Origin: Leucogyrophana mollusca
Taxonomy: Eukaryota > Basidiomycota > Agaricomycetes > Boletales
Direction: 5' to 3'
Length of the DNA stretch: 64,000 nucleotides
Assembly (NCBI GenBank): GCA_021014945.1
Contig: MU266378.1
Coordinates: forward strand, 62,001-126,000
Numbering within the stretch: the first letter of the stretch is position 1; each line of letters starts with the position of its first letter. The notes below the pieces were generated by a model. It made no database searches. It saw only the letters and a list, made by a program, of their open reading frames with translations, and had not been told where the DNA came from. Shown piece after piece: positions 9,517-21,295 of this stretch. A program made the position numbers and the translations under genes.

Positions 9517-12065
9517 GCCGCAGAGCACTCGCCAGACAGCAGAGGCATGGAAGTAAGTACTTCCCGTCATCAAGTGTACGTACTCAGCCTAACACAGCAC
9601 CCCGTCCATCGTTTAGGCCGGCTCTGACACTTCGCTTTGTGCCCCGTTACTGTCGCCCCCATTTGATTCTTATCGCATTCCCGCATGATTTGGCCTGTAT
9701 ATCATAGACCTTTTCCGTTCCAAACCACCTAACCAGGAGGTCGCGATTAGCTGAGCCGATGTGATCGTTCTTGCCTGTCATCCGGCGTTTTCAGTATCAG
9801 TGGACCAACATCTGATAGGAGCCCTATCAACTTACCTTCAATGGGTCCTTGTCGCACTCGAGAAGCGTTTGACTTCTAGAGTAGGCGCATTTGACAATGT
9901 CATCATGAATGTACGCAAACTGCTCCTGTCATACCAAAACCGGCTCCTGAGTTTGCAGCTGACCAGTTGAGCGTGCGATTAAATTCCAGCGCTTAGCCCT
10001 CGGTGCCGAGCTCCCCCGCTGGCGGTTCCCATTCTGCGCAGCTGCCAGATAATGATGTTTCTGATGTGCCACAATGCTGCGGCTAGTGGTGTGGCTGTCT
10101 GTGGGCGCTGCATTGACATGATCTTCGTGGGGTGGGCGAGCAAAGAAGGGGTTCACGCCCAATCCGCTCCGGAAATTCTTTTATGCCTGTCGCCGACTAT
10201 CGGACATTCCTAGCTAATCGCACTCGACAGGACACTCGCCATGACATCAAGCTCACGCGGGACACGCTTGGTGAGACGCCGTGATACGCCTGAGAAGATG
10301 GACCTACCCTACCTATCTCAATTTGACGCCTATGGGGAGAGACCGTGTTTCGGGGCTGTTTGGACTTAGACGGACCTGTCGATCAGTTCGAAACCCGAAC
10401 CAAGCAGAAGGCTGCAGAAGGGTCGTGAAGCAATTGCCGTTGATGGCTGGCCTTTCCGTACACCAGTCCATGCCATCTACCCGCACCGAAGCTCGACGCC
10501 ACATAGCCCAGTCCTGTCACGCTGTTAGCCCGTGCCAACAGTCGCTCTCAGGATCGCCATTGGCGAGACCCAGTATGGCAGCGCTTCCGCCGGTCCCCTT
10601 GACCTCACCCTGTCGTCTTCAGGATAAGGCTCAAGCCCAAACTGGTGCAATTTTCCAGTCTTTCCAGAGCGTTTACTGAATTCTTTGCACTAGTCCGCCA
10701 TACGTACCCCCATCTTCTAAACTCTCCATTGCGCAGAAGTCGCATTGCTTGAACCCTGAGTATCTCCCCCGCAGCTCTCGTCAATTGAATTTGTCAACCA
10801 ATGGTACGTAACGATCAGAACCTATGGGGGCCTTCGCTGAGAACGAAAGGAGGTGGGCCAGATTCGAGGCTGTCAGATCAGCAAAGCGATACTTGAGATT
10901 TCGAGCTCGCTAGTCTGTTTCCGATGTCCTCCTTGTGAAGCTGTTCCGCTTGGTTTCGCGTCTCCCCGACCTCATCGTAGCAACAAAACCCATCACAACT
11001 ACACATGTGGTATTTGTTAGCCGGGCCTCATCAGTCCGATGGTTTGCGCGGCCGCGAACCTACACAGTTAAGTTGTTCAGCAGTGGATGTCATGAAATCT
11101 TACAAAGTCTTACCAAACCGTATTTTATCCTTGCGCCACATCGGCTGGGCTAATGACCGATATGTGCAAGCTACCGCAGGTGTTCAGTTCACGCCTATTT
11201 TCACGCCTGTTCTGCAGTTGGGGTTCCAGGGCCAAGATGCCGGGAGTGGGTCATATATGAACATTAATCTCCGAACGCACACCGCTGCCGTCAGCCACCC
11301 GCAATATAGCCTATGATATGGCGAACGCGCCCACGGCATCAGCGCAATATCTCATACTCAAGAGGACATCTCGAGTTACGGGAGTTGCCCTAGCTTGGGC
11401 GATCCTGACTGACAGTTTTACCCCCGCGTCCGAATATGTGGCCTGAGGCCTGACAGGACATAACGTCGAGTGATAAGTGAAGGCACCTGCTACTTTTGAT
11501 CGCTACTTTCAACTCTCATGCCATTTTGTGATAGACCCACAAGAAGAAGTCGAAGATTTGAGGATTTGATGTAGTGCCTTCTTGAATTTTTTTTCCATCA
11601 GGAGCCTGGGTCACACCTGCCTAATTAGTATGTTCGTCCTGGTGGGGGTCAAAGTTCCCGCATCGCCTTCGACCGCTATGTTCGCATGAAGGCTAGGCGA
11701 TGTTTGGGCTTCAATTAATCGTCAAGGGCTGAAGCGCCGAACGGGGCGCGTTATCGATTTGACCGGTTGCCGCCGCATCTTGTTTTCTTTTGAGCGAAAG
11801 GATCTGGCCAAAAATGCGACGAACTCGATCGGGCCGTACGTTATTGGTATAGTTCGCCTCGAGTTCCTACTATGCGAAGAGCACAAGCCACCGCTTAACG
11901 ATGACGCTGGGCCGCTTTGCTAATGCAAGGCACGGCAACAAGTTGCCAGTCTGGTCCCTCTCATATTGCTTTCTTGTTGAAAAGCAGCATGGGCGCAACA
12001 ACATAAGTTCTCTCTGTCCCCTTCTTCTTTCCTCTGTTCTCATACTGTAAAACATTCTTGTACAG
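9517..12065. other. 2.5-kb gene-poor stretch upstream of the HAD-terpene cyclase
   Basis: No frame here shows a recognisable domain. The longest ones (10281-10679 and 11005-11316, plus strand) have scattered composition and no plausible splice continuation. I see no terminal repeats, tRNA or transposase motif. The last ~300 bp before 12066 contain pyrimidine-rich sequence, 'CCCCTTCTTCTTTCC', typical of a fungal promoter or leader, so at least that part probably drives the terpene cyclase gene. Confidence 0.45.
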
Positions 12066-13885
12066 ATGGAGCGTCTCACACCTGATTACACTACTCTCAT
12101 CTTCGACATCGGGGACGTTCTGTTTTCATGGTCCGCAACGACTAAGACCTCCATCTCTCCGAAAACTCTGCGTAAAATCCTCTCTTCCCCAACCTGGTTC
12201 GATTATGAGCGCGGTCGTATATCGCAAGATGATTGCTATACTCGGGTTGGTGCGGAGTTCTTTATCGAACCCGCAGAAATAGCACGCGCTTTCGAACAAG
12301 CTCGCGACTCACTGCAGTCCAACGAAGACCTCATCTCCGTCATCCGCGAACTGAAGGCACGCTCAAATGGGAAATTGCGCGTCTTTGCCATGTCAAATAT
12401 ATCCCAGCCCGACTATGAGGTTCTTCGAACCAAGCCCGCCGACTGGTCAATATTTGACGAAGTCTTCACTTCTGCTGCCGCTGGCGAGCGTAAGCCCAAC
12501 CTCGGGTTCTACAGGCTTGTGCTATCGAAGACGGGAGTGGATCCTCGGCGGGCTATCTTCGTGGATGACAAGCTAGAGAACGTGCTCTCTGCCCGTTCAC
12601 TGGGATTACATGGCATCGTGTTCGACGACCCTCTGAAGGTCATCCGTGCGCTGCGGAACCTTTTGGGTGATCCTGTTCAGAGAGGACAGGGCTATCTTCG
12701 CTCCAACGCGAAGAAGCTCGAGTCTGTTACGGACAATGGCATAGTTCTTCGGGAGAATTTTGCCCAACTCCTTATCCTGGAGGCCACACGCGACAAGTAC
12801 GTCCGATATCTTGCGTGCATGATGTCGATTTCTAAACGCCTCCCCTTTAGGAATCTTATTACCCTTGCAGAACCGCCCCGGACATGGAACTTCTTCCAGG
12901 GTGTGTGTATTTGGTATTGTGTAATCCGTAGCAAGAATGCTAAGGCACGATAATAGGCAAGCCGCTATTGACGACGGAAGAGTTCCCATTTGATCTTGAT
13001 ACGACATCACTCGGCCTCACAGTAACAAGTTGTTCCAGCGCTGTTGCTAATTCTGTGATGGATGAGATGCTCGAATATATTGACGATGATGGAATTATCC
13101 AGGTGTGTACCCGCTTTTGCTACCTGTGCCTTACAATGTCTCATCCTGACCATTTCTGACCATAGACATACTTTGATCACCGCCGACCAAGATTTGACCC
13201 GGTTGTGTGTGTCAACGCCCTCACGCTCTTTTACACACATGGGCGTGGCCACCAGCTGACACGTACTCTCCACTGGGTACGTGAGGTTCTCCTCCATCGG
13301 GCATATCTCGACGGGACCCGCTACTATGCGACACCCGAATGCTTCTTATATTTCATCGGCCGTCTACTGGAAACCTCTAGCGACGCACACCTTCATGCAT
13401 TCCTCAAGCCCTTGTTGAGGGAACGCACGATAGAACGGATAGGCGCAGAGGGCGACTCCCTAGCACTGGCTATGCGCATACTCCTCTGCGTCAACTTGGG
13501 CATAAAAAACGAAGTGGACGTTCGCACCCTTCTTCCTCTACAGTGCGAGGATGGGGGATGGGAAATTGGGTGGATCTATAAATACGGATCATCGGGAATC
13601 AGCATCGGAAACCGCGGCCTTACGACAGCGCTCGCTGTGAATGCTATCCAGGCAGCGCTGCAACCCACGTCCCCTGTCCGTTCCAAGTCACCGTCTCTTC
13701 CCATATCGATATCGCCGCCCAGACGTTTCTTGCATCGCAAAAGCGAGTCATCCGCGAGTGACATGCGACCTCGCGCGCTTCTCGATCCATATAATAGCAA
13801 CTCCTCGACTCTCAAACGGCCTTTTCGGTGGTTCTGGGAGACCGGGAAGTTCAGCGGAAAGCTCTCAGTAGAGGCGGGGTTTTGA
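12066..13885 (+). CDS. HAD-like / class II terpene cyclase fusion (HAD-TSbeta, drimane-type sesquiterpene synthase family)
   Basis: A ~548-residue fusion protein. Residues 1-~215 are a haloacid dehalogenase-like domain: motif I 'IFDIGDVLF' (D14), motif II 'FAMSN' (S110), motif III K143 in 'GERKPN', motif IV 'IFVDDKLEN' (D167, D168). The rest is a terpene-synthase beta-type domain with the class II protonation motif 'FDLDTTS' (D273-x-D275) and the conserved 'YFDHRRPRFDPVVC' and 'GNRGLTTALAV' stretches. This layout is that of the fungal AstC and Antrodia AncC enzymes and the bacterial drimenol synthases, which cyclise farnesyl diphosphate to drimane skeletons. Exons: 12066-12796, 12851-12900, 12957-13102, 13166-13885; all introns are GT-AG and keep the frame. 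In motif I the usual second Asp (DxD) is Gly16, with Asp at +3. The exact product cannot be read from sequence. No other terpenoid gene is adjacent. Confidence 0.88.
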
Positions 13886-14674
13886 ACGACTCTTAATGCA
13901 TTTATGATAATGATGCTTTTTGTTTTGATTCCGCTGTCGCTTGCTAGTTGCTGCCACTGGTATGGACTCGCATTTTTACGTTTCTCTGTACCTGGGACAC
14001 AAGGAGGTGATTTGTTGTATCATAGACTGGAAGGACATTAGGTCCATCCGTAGTAGATGCGCCATGCACATCGTAATATACCTACCATCCTTATCCTTAC
14101 AAGCGGATTGTATCCTGTACATCTATAATTTAAACATTCTTTTTGCTTCCTCTACCCACATGGCCTTGAGTCTCCTTTCGTGGACGTGGCCGGAATCTGA
14201 TCTGGCTGTCAGTGTCAGCAGAGTGTCAGCGTGTCACGGAGAGTGTGGCCGTGCACGCCATCGGCTCGACGGTTCGTACTAGAGAGCCCGATGCCCACCT
14301 TCTCCCCAGATGGGCTTTACATTGTACTCTGGATTGGAGCGCTGTGCTTCAATTTCGACCCCATCTTCTGAAAAAATGCTGCCCCGCACTAGTAACTAAC
14401 TGATTATGGCACAAAGCGGCCTCGTTTTCGATGATAGTGGGCGCTGGTGTTGCAGTCGTACATAACCCCCCCCTTATTTCTGTAATGCCAGCAAGGCATG
14501 AGTTCTGATCACCTGAACGCCTTCTAATGGCTTCGAATCTAGGGAATCTAGGGTATTTATGTAGGTTGTGACGAGCCTGTCTAGTATTCCAGCGCGCCCG
14601 CGGTCTGTGGGCCGACTATCACTGGTTTATCATGTCACATGGGCCATGCCAGTCCACAAGCGATCTGCATCTAT
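13886..14674. other. Intergenic between convergent HAD-terpene cyclase and ILV1 genes
   Basis: 789 bp of 3' flanking sequence. It contains a run of nine C near 14467, a short direct repeat 'GAATCTAGG' around 14535-14552, and no frame worth calling. Confidence 0.5.
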
Positions 14675-16645
14675 TCATCCTCTAAGGTATCGTTTGTACA
14701 CTTCGTTCTCGGTTTCTTCTACGTAGTGATAGCCAAGACTATCTAGGAACTTGGAGAATTGATCCCCCTCGCTAGGTGGTACTTGAATGCCAGTCAGTAC
14801 CTTGCCCAAATCTAGGATCTCTTGTCAGCATTGCCCCCTTTGTTCATGAAACGAGCAACGTGTACGAACCTGCACCGTGGTTGCGATAATGAAACAAAGA
14901 GATATTCCAGCCCTGGTGGAGACCCAATAGAAACTTTCGTAGAGCACCAGGCCGTTCGGGGAACTCTGCCAAGGGCTCGCTTCAGCACGGGCGGACCATA
15001 TGATATGACTGATGGGGACATACCAAATCGAAACAGCCGTTCATCCGGAACCACCTTGCACCCACCCACCATGTACCGCGCGTGACTTTTGGCCATTTCG
15101 TCGTCGCTAATGTCGTATCCGGTCATGCCCTCTTCCTTGAGCGCGGCAAGTACCGCAGACACCTCTTTGGAACGCGACGAAGATTCCAATTTGAAAGACA
15201 AGAATATGTGAGCGACTGTTGACGAGTTATAGCGATATATGAACTCCGTTATGGCACGTGGAAAGATCAAGGAATGTAAAGCAAAGAAGCTGATTATAAG
15301 AATCAGGGGGATGGCTTTGGAATTGGAAAGGTGGTGAGTTAGTACCTGCCTGGCTTCTCTGGCACTTCGACGCTTAGTAGGGCTTCTCGGCCCTCTCCCA
15401 ATTCTGCACGTTCGGCGACGAAACGAAGACGATCGAAGTTCATGTTGGCCCCGCTAACAACGGCCACAAATTTCTGTTGCGCACCGATGAGCTTGTTATT
15501 GATAATATAGCGCTTCAAACCAGCAAGCGCAAGGGCTCCTGCAGGCTCAGTGATTGACCTGGTCTCTATTTAGAATAAGTGGTCAGCGCGCCGAAAACAG
15601 GCAAGGTTACTAGACCGTTACCCTCGAAGATGTCCTTGATCGCGGCGCACAGCTCGTCATTGTCGACGATCACGACATCATCGAGGAGGCGCTGACAGAT
15701 CCTGAACGGTTCCTCGCCCACGATTTTGACAGCTGTCCCATCGCTGAAAGGGCCGACGTCGGCCAGCGTGACACGTTCACCTTTCGCGAGGCTTTTAGCC
15801 ATGGCATCCCCATCAATTGTTTCGGCACCAATGACTTTGGTTTTTGGGCTGGCTATTCGCTTCACATATTCGCATATGCCAGCTACCAAGCCGCCACCGC
15901 CGACAGCGCCGAAGACCGCGTCGAGATTCTCGGAATCGGGTAGTTGTTTCAGGATCTCCATTCCAACAGTCCCTTGCCCGGCAATGACGAGAGGATCGTC
16001 GTATGGTGGTACGAATATGAGTCCGTGTGCTTTTGCCAATCGAGCGCATTCTGCTTTGGCCTCGTCAAAATCGGTGCCGTGTAACACGACTTTCGCGTTG
16101 AGACGCTGTACATTTCGAACTTTGATGGAAGGGGTGCCATTGGGCATGACTATCGTGCACGGAATCCCCAGTTTTGCACCGGATAACGCGACACCTTGTG
16201 CATGGTTGCCTGGAAGTCATTTCAGTCAATTTAATCAACCAGGAAAGCTGATTATGGGGCCAGGAAAGTGGGCGCAAGAAAAGGATCTCGCGATGCCGTT
16301 TTGCAAAGGGTACGCACACTAACCGGCGCTGCAAGTTACTACGCCCTTCCAGCGTTCTTCCTCCGTTAGACTTGCCATAAAGTTGTAGGCACCACGGATC
16401 TTGAAGCTGAAAACCTCTTGAAGATCCTCCCGCTTCAACCATATCTGGTTTCCTAGTTTTGCGCTGAGATTTGGTGCAAATACTAGAGGAGTTTCCTTGA
16501 GTATTTCATAGACTTTTGATGTGAGGATGAGGCGAAGATAATCCGGTGTTTTGCAAGAGAGTAGATGGTGAGCAGATAAACGCGGATAGGCGATGGGATC
16601 TGGTGCATGAGAAGAATACTCTATAGTTGCAGCTATAGGAGCCAT
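14675..16645 (-). CDS. ILV1: Threonine dehydratase (threonine deaminase)
   Basis: PLP enzyme that converts threonine to 2-oxobutanoate, the first step of isoleucine synthesis. The N-terminal catalytic domain shows '[14 protein letters not shown]', the PLP-lysine motif '[12 protein letters not shown]', 'VTCSAG' and the glycine loop '[12 protein letters not shown]'; '[15 protein letters not shown]' follows later. The C-terminal part ('[17 protein letters not shown]', '[12 protein letters not shown]' and the end '[12 protein letters not shown]') is the double ACT-like regulatory region that mediates feedback by isoleucine in the family. The start ATG is at 16643-16645 and the stop at 14675-14677; at least five introns. 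The first 20 residues hold no arginine, so the expected mitochondrial presequence is not obvious. It is divergent from the Cti6-like gene. Confidence 0.94.
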
Positions 16646-17366
16646 CCGACAGACAAGAGAGAAAGAGAGGAAGCCAGGAATCAGTACTCAGCAGGGTCTG
16701 ATGGCTCACTGATCGCAGGAAAGTGACTCGGACCTTAGCCTCCCATACAAACTCGGCAATTACCGGTCACGAGTCTCGGGCCCCCTTACAAGCCCGCACT
16801 TTAGAAATCGCAGTGATTCCATGAAGCTGCGGGGCACGATATAGAGACACGAATGCGATATCGATTCGACGTATATCGAGTAGCAAAAGCGTATCGAAAG
16901 ACAAACGACGCGTTCCACCCAGCTGTCCCACTCAGACGCGTGAGGCTTGCCACGCGCACGGATGTACTTGATGATAGGCGTCCATGCAAGAAACAGCACA
17001 GTCAGTAACGACGAGGATGTGCTTGCCTAATACATGGCCCTTCGTAGACCCGTTCGTGAATGGATTGTGCTGCAAGCGAGCCTTGACGTAGATCCCGCAA
17101 CACCGCATAGACGTATGGGAGACATTATGAAGGCCATGAGCGAGATCATGCAGCAGGCTCTCTCCAAGAACATAAAGGTGGAAATAGACAAGGTTTCGTG
17201 AAGAGATGGACGTAGGGAGAACAAAAAGGATGTGGCCATAATTTGGGATTGCGGTTATGTGGCCAGCCCTAAATAAATCCAAGTGCCTAGGGAAGGCTTG
17301 TCAACTAATAACCTTGAGTCTTGCTTTCGACCGTAGCCTCCATTTATCGCTTTCTACAAGCAAATT
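16646..17366. promoter_or_regulatory. Shared upstream region of ILV1 (-) and Cti6-like gene (+)
   Basis: 721 bp between divergent starts. It is long for this window and contains a 55-codon frame on the plus strand (17034-17201). I see no clear GCN4-type (TGACTCA) site, although ILV1 genes are often under such control. 'CCCTAAATAAATCC' near 17266 might be a TATA-like element for the plus-strand gene. Confidence 0.35.
17034..17201 (+). CDS. Possible small protein, 55 residues, unknown
   Basis: A plus-strand frame from the ATG at 17034 to the TGA at 17199-17201, beginning 'MALRRPVREWIVLQ' and ending 'KNIKVEIDKVS'. It has a balanced, protein-like composition with a likely amphipathic helix ('MGDIMKAMSEIMQQ'). 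A TAA lies in frame six bases upstream of the ATG, so the frame does not extend. I recognise no family. It sits in the region between ILV1 and the Cti6-like gene and could be an independent gene, an upstream ORF or chance. The overlapping minus-strand frame looks less protein-like. Confidence 0.25.
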   Translation: MALRRPVREWIVLQASLDVDPATPHRRMGDIMKAMSEIMQQALSKNIKVEIDKVS

Positions 17367-19567
17367 ATGGCTCAAACTGCTGCCATGGGCCCTCCACTTT
17401 CGCCAAGGGAAACCCGTCGCTCAGGCAGACGCTCAGCTCCTTCTGCCTCAGCCAGCACCTCAAAGTCTCCAGATTCGCCAGCCTCGGAATCGGCTCCTCG
17501 AAACAAGGAGAACGGCGCTCGTCCTTCACTTTCAACATCCAGTAGCAATGGTCGCACCAAGCGCATGAAACAAGAGGACCTCGATGATGCAGTTCCTCAC
17601 AAGAACGCTCAGCCCAATGGCGCCGCCGCCGCTAGCCATGGGAACTCAAATGGCCGAGCGAAACGCAAGGGAAAAGAGAAAGACAAGAACCAGTCTGCGA
17701 CAGACCTCGTCATAGAAGCTGCTTCAAACAAACTGGGTGGTTCTGTTGCAGGAGGTCCAGCAGAGCCTCCAGAAGATGACGCAGAGCAGGGCGTAACGCG
17801 CTGCATATGTGGGCTCAACGGTACGTCTGCTTATCTGAGCCACCTTCATTCGATACAGCGTGTTCATACAACGTTTTCCGGTTAGACGAAGATGCGGCTG
17901 GCGGAGAATTCATGGTCCAGTGCGAGACATGCAACGTCTGGCAGCATGGCCTGTGCATGGGATACCTGCGCGAGGATCAACTACAGGACGACTATCACTG
18001 CGAAAAATGCAAGCCAGAACGGCACCAAGATCTTTTCAAGTGCGTAGTTTCATCTGTTCTTCGGAAAGTGACTGATCGAGCCTCTTGTTCTGTAGGAGGC
18101 TATCGAAAAAAGCTCGCCAATCATCGACCAACTCGCAGCACGCTTCTGCTGCAGCTGCTTCACGTCTCTCCCGCTCGCACTCCCCTTCACATCTTCTGAA
18201 ACCGCCCAAGCGACGCAACACCATGAACAGCCGCGATGCTGCCTTCGACGAGAGTCTAAAAGAACTGATCGAGGCAACAGCAGCAGAGGCTGCAACTGTC
18301 CCTGAGCCGACGAATGAAGACGCGAATGGGGCGAATGGAGCCGTCGTCGCCCCCGAGCCTCTTGAGCCTCCTCAAGAAGATGCAGATGCAGAGATAAATG
18401 GTCGCAAGAAACGCAAGCGCACAGAGGACGACAGGTGCGTCCGCGCGAAATTGGCATGGTGCCATACTTGACATTTTGTATGTTCCAGTGTACCCAAGAA
18501 ACGCACAAGATCTGCCTCCAGCGCGTCCGATCATACTGCAGCGCCGGCACCACCCCTGCCGCCTCCAGAGGAACCTCCTGCGAGCGCCGTGAAACGGAGC
18601 TCAGCACCAGGTATGGCAGCAAAACCCAGTGCATCGCGCAACAGACGAGGTGGAGGATCGCGGAAGACTGCCACAGTTACCCAAGAGCCTGTTGTGCTTG
18701 CTGTTGAAGGTGACGAAGGTTCGTTCAGTTCCTTATCAATATTGATGCTCACGTGACTTACGGAAATCAGTCCCTGGTCCGAGTAATACTGCTAGTAAGC
18801 GACCAGCTCAGAGTAGCCGCGGCAAAGTTGCGCCTGCTACGAAGCGACCACCTCCATCCTCTCACGCCTCTGGTAGCATTCTCCACGACCATGGTACTAG
18901 GCGCAATAATTCAGGTGGGGGAACGACGGCTGCCACCTCGGCGGAGAATTCTCGCGCATACCGCAATTCCCATGCCTATGCCGTCTCCCAACAACCGTTA
19001 TTTACGTCATGGAATTTGCCAGACTATTTAGCTCATCTGGAGCCGATGTTGCCAACGGACACTCCCCGTCCCATCGAGGTCCGCGGCTCCGGGATAAAAC
19101 CTGGTGGAAGAGAATCCATGGAAAGAACAACGGAGAGAGGTGTCAAGGTCAAATGGCCGAGTAAACGTATGAGCGTGGGGGATATGAACAAGCGAGTTCG
19201 GGCGCTTGTGGAGTGGGTTGGGAGGGAACAAGCGGGTGCCATGGACCGCGGACGTCGGAAAGACGCTCTGGAGAAAGCCTTGAAGGACCTGGAAGGGGTT
19301 CATTCGGCCGACATCTCCATCCGTGAGGGTCGTGATGCGGTGAGAAGCGGTGGAGGGTCTCCGATGGTCCTTGACCAAGAAGACAACGCACCCCAGACAC
19401 GGGACATTCCCTCTACATCGGTAGAGGGAGGAGGTGGCACCTTCGATCAGAAGGCCCCATCTTCGACGATGAAAATGATGGAGGAGCTTATGGAGGAGCT
19501 GATCGGTTTCCAGGAGCGGTTTGGCCCCAGTATGAAGAGGGAGCGGGAACGCAGACCTGCTTCGTGA
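17367..19567 (+). CDS. CTI6: PHD-finger protein, Cti6-like (Rpd3L histone deacetylase subunit)
   Basis: Probable nuclear chromatin reader. The N-terminal ~140 residues are Ser/Lys-rich and disordered. The PHD finger follows: 'RCICGLN' is joined by an intron to 'DEDAAGGEFMVQCETC', 'VWQHGLCMGY' and 'YHCEKCKPE', giving the C4HC3 pattern. Cti6-type proteins in the Sin3/Rpd3L complex have exactly this 'TRCICG..C..C.VWQH' finger. A conserved C-terminal block 'VKWPSKRMSVGDMNKRVRA' plus 'LVEWVGREQ' matches the Cti6 family tail. The middle is rich in PKKRTR-type basic motifs. Exons: 17367-17820, 17886-18039, 18096-18434, 18489-18718, 18771-19567. The start ATG gives 'MAQTAAMGPP'; a second Met is six codons later. 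Confidence 0.82.
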
Positions 19568-21295
19568 CAAGCTGCGCATCCTCTAATGGTTTTTTGTGGT
19601 ACTGTTCTTTATTGCTTGTGTATTTCTGATATGGCATCTTTATCATCTCACTCCCTCTCCCTTTTCTCTCGCATGGGCTCTATTATCGTACACTGTACTG
19701 TTTTCGTAGTCATTTCCTATACCTCGTGCTCTTCCTGATAATTCGACACCTAAAAATCAAAGGCACGTGATCGTTACGTGACGCCAACGCGTCGACTTCG
19801 GGTAGCAAGTTTTATACAAGTACGATGGGTCATCTGTGATTTTATTGGTATTCGCCTCGGCTCCAGTCCACTGAGGTCCACCGTCGGAATCGCGTTGCTT
19901 GATCCTTGCAGCCAAAGTTCTGTCAACTGGCCTCTTGGCACCCGTTATGACCACAACTCTGACGTATGCTGGTAGACCGATTCTTCCAACTGACCCCAGA
20001 TTGATGGAGGGCTGAAAGGGGCTGAAGCGAGATAAGCCGACGTCGGGGATCTCGGGTTCGGGGTATGCGGGGGCAGCCATTTGCTTCTCGTCCATGCCAA
20101 TTGGAGAACGAGTCAGGTCTTACCCCGAAGTCCCGGAGAAGGTGTCATGGTACTTCGGTTGGATTCGAAGCTACTGAACGAAGTATTGTTGGTCACTTTC
20201 ACCTCTCTGGTATCTATGCCGGCTGACCTTGGCCTGCATCAACTGTCCTCTCTACAAGAAGGTACGTATAACTTCCAGAGCATGGTTTCTGCACTCCCTC
20301 AATACAAAGGGGAGACAAGGGTTCGGTGACTATCACATCGATGCATCACCAGCCTTGGGGATTTAATATGGTATGATCCTCAGGGAGCCCTTGTATACAA
20401 TACGCCTCTTGGGCGTGCTGGCCGACAAGGGTGACAAAGTCGAGGCTTTGCGGCGAGGTATTACGATCCGATTACGAGTGCAAAACCAGCTGTCTTTCGT
20501 GTTAGCAGTGCTTCAGTGGTCACAACGCCTATGGTATATTTCCAACTTCCTCCGATAAGACAACCGACAGACTGATTAAGCATCCATGTGTTTGCTAAAT
20601 TTTTCAATCGTGTTATCAAGCTTCTAGGAGTGCTGTTACCGCTAGAAGAGGCAGGAGACCAGTGTCAAGCAAGTGAGTGCAAGATGTACACAAATTTGAG
20701 TCGTTATAAGATATCTCACCAAGTTTAAGACTCCGGGAACCGATGTGGTTGGGGTGAATCCCAGGTACCAACAACCATTCATCAATCGTTTTCGAGAATT
20801 CATCGAAACGGTGACACAGCAAGCTGGGGCCCTCGCCAATAATTAAGGAAGATCCATACTTCGCCGAGGAGGCCTTCATCTCGAGCTGCGCACTACGCGA
20901 CGCTTTGTTCGCTTTTGCTAGGCAGGCTGCGCAGGAGTGTTCGGTATAGTGTACTCACATGGAGTATAGCTTGGCATGTCTTATGGGGCAGCATACTCGG
21001 CGCAAACCTGAGTCATGATAGTCTGGAAGTAGGAAGCCCAGGAAAATTGGACCAACAATAAAATATATGTCGATACATGGATAACTAAGTCCATTGGGAT
21101 CGGAGGAGAGACTTGCAGACCTGCAGCGATTCTGTTTGTTGGGGGAAGTATTTTGGATGACGAGATTGTTTCCGGTTCGAAGTAGTTTGGCACGTGGCGT
21201 TGTTTGGCAAGAGCCTCCGAAATAAACAGAGGCGCTACGGATTCGGGAAGGCCTTCCACGCTTGCAACATTCAGCCTGTGACATCGGACCTGGTC
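19568..21295. other. 1.7-kb stretch with only weak coding evidence
   Basis: Between two plus-strand genes. One minus-strand frame (19757-20095) is listed separately. A second minus-strand frame at 20616-20879 ('MKASSAKYG...') can be spliced with a gt at ~20721 and ag at ~20644, to end in '..SLKLAVTALLEA', giving only about 60 residues. Hydrophobic minus-strand frames near 20955-21110 cannot be joined convincingly. This may be one decayed gene or none. Confidence 0.3.
19757..20095 (-). CDS. Hypothetical protein, unknown
   Basis: A 112-residue open frame with a true ATG at 20093-20095, beginning 'MDEKQMAAPAYPEPEIPD' and then 'VGLSRFSPFQPS'. The first 45 residues are protein-like and Pro-rich; the remainder is basic and less convincing. 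It ends convergently to the Cti6-like gene, with the stop 190 bp from that gene's stop. No domain, signal peptide or membrane span is recognised. It may be a small orphan gene or a chance frame. Confidence 0.3.
   Translation of the reverse strand: MDEKQMAAPAYPEPEIPDVGLSRFSPFQPSINLGSVGRIGLPAYVRVVVITGAKRPVDRTLAARIKQRDSDGGPQWTGAEANTNKITDDPSYLYKTCYPKSTRWRHVTITCL

Noticed and set aside
10384..10400. T-loop-like GTTCGAAAC as a possible tRNA gene
   Set aside because: No matching acceptor, D or anticodon arms could be folded around it; no tRNA gene was convincingly seen anywhere in the window.
10281..10679. 132-codon plus-strand frame in the gene-poor stretch
   Set aside because: Starts from a non-conserved position, mixed composition, no domain and no neighbouring exons.
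15726..16322. 198-codon plus-strand frame
   Set aside because: Antisense to conserved ILV1 catalytic-domain sequence.
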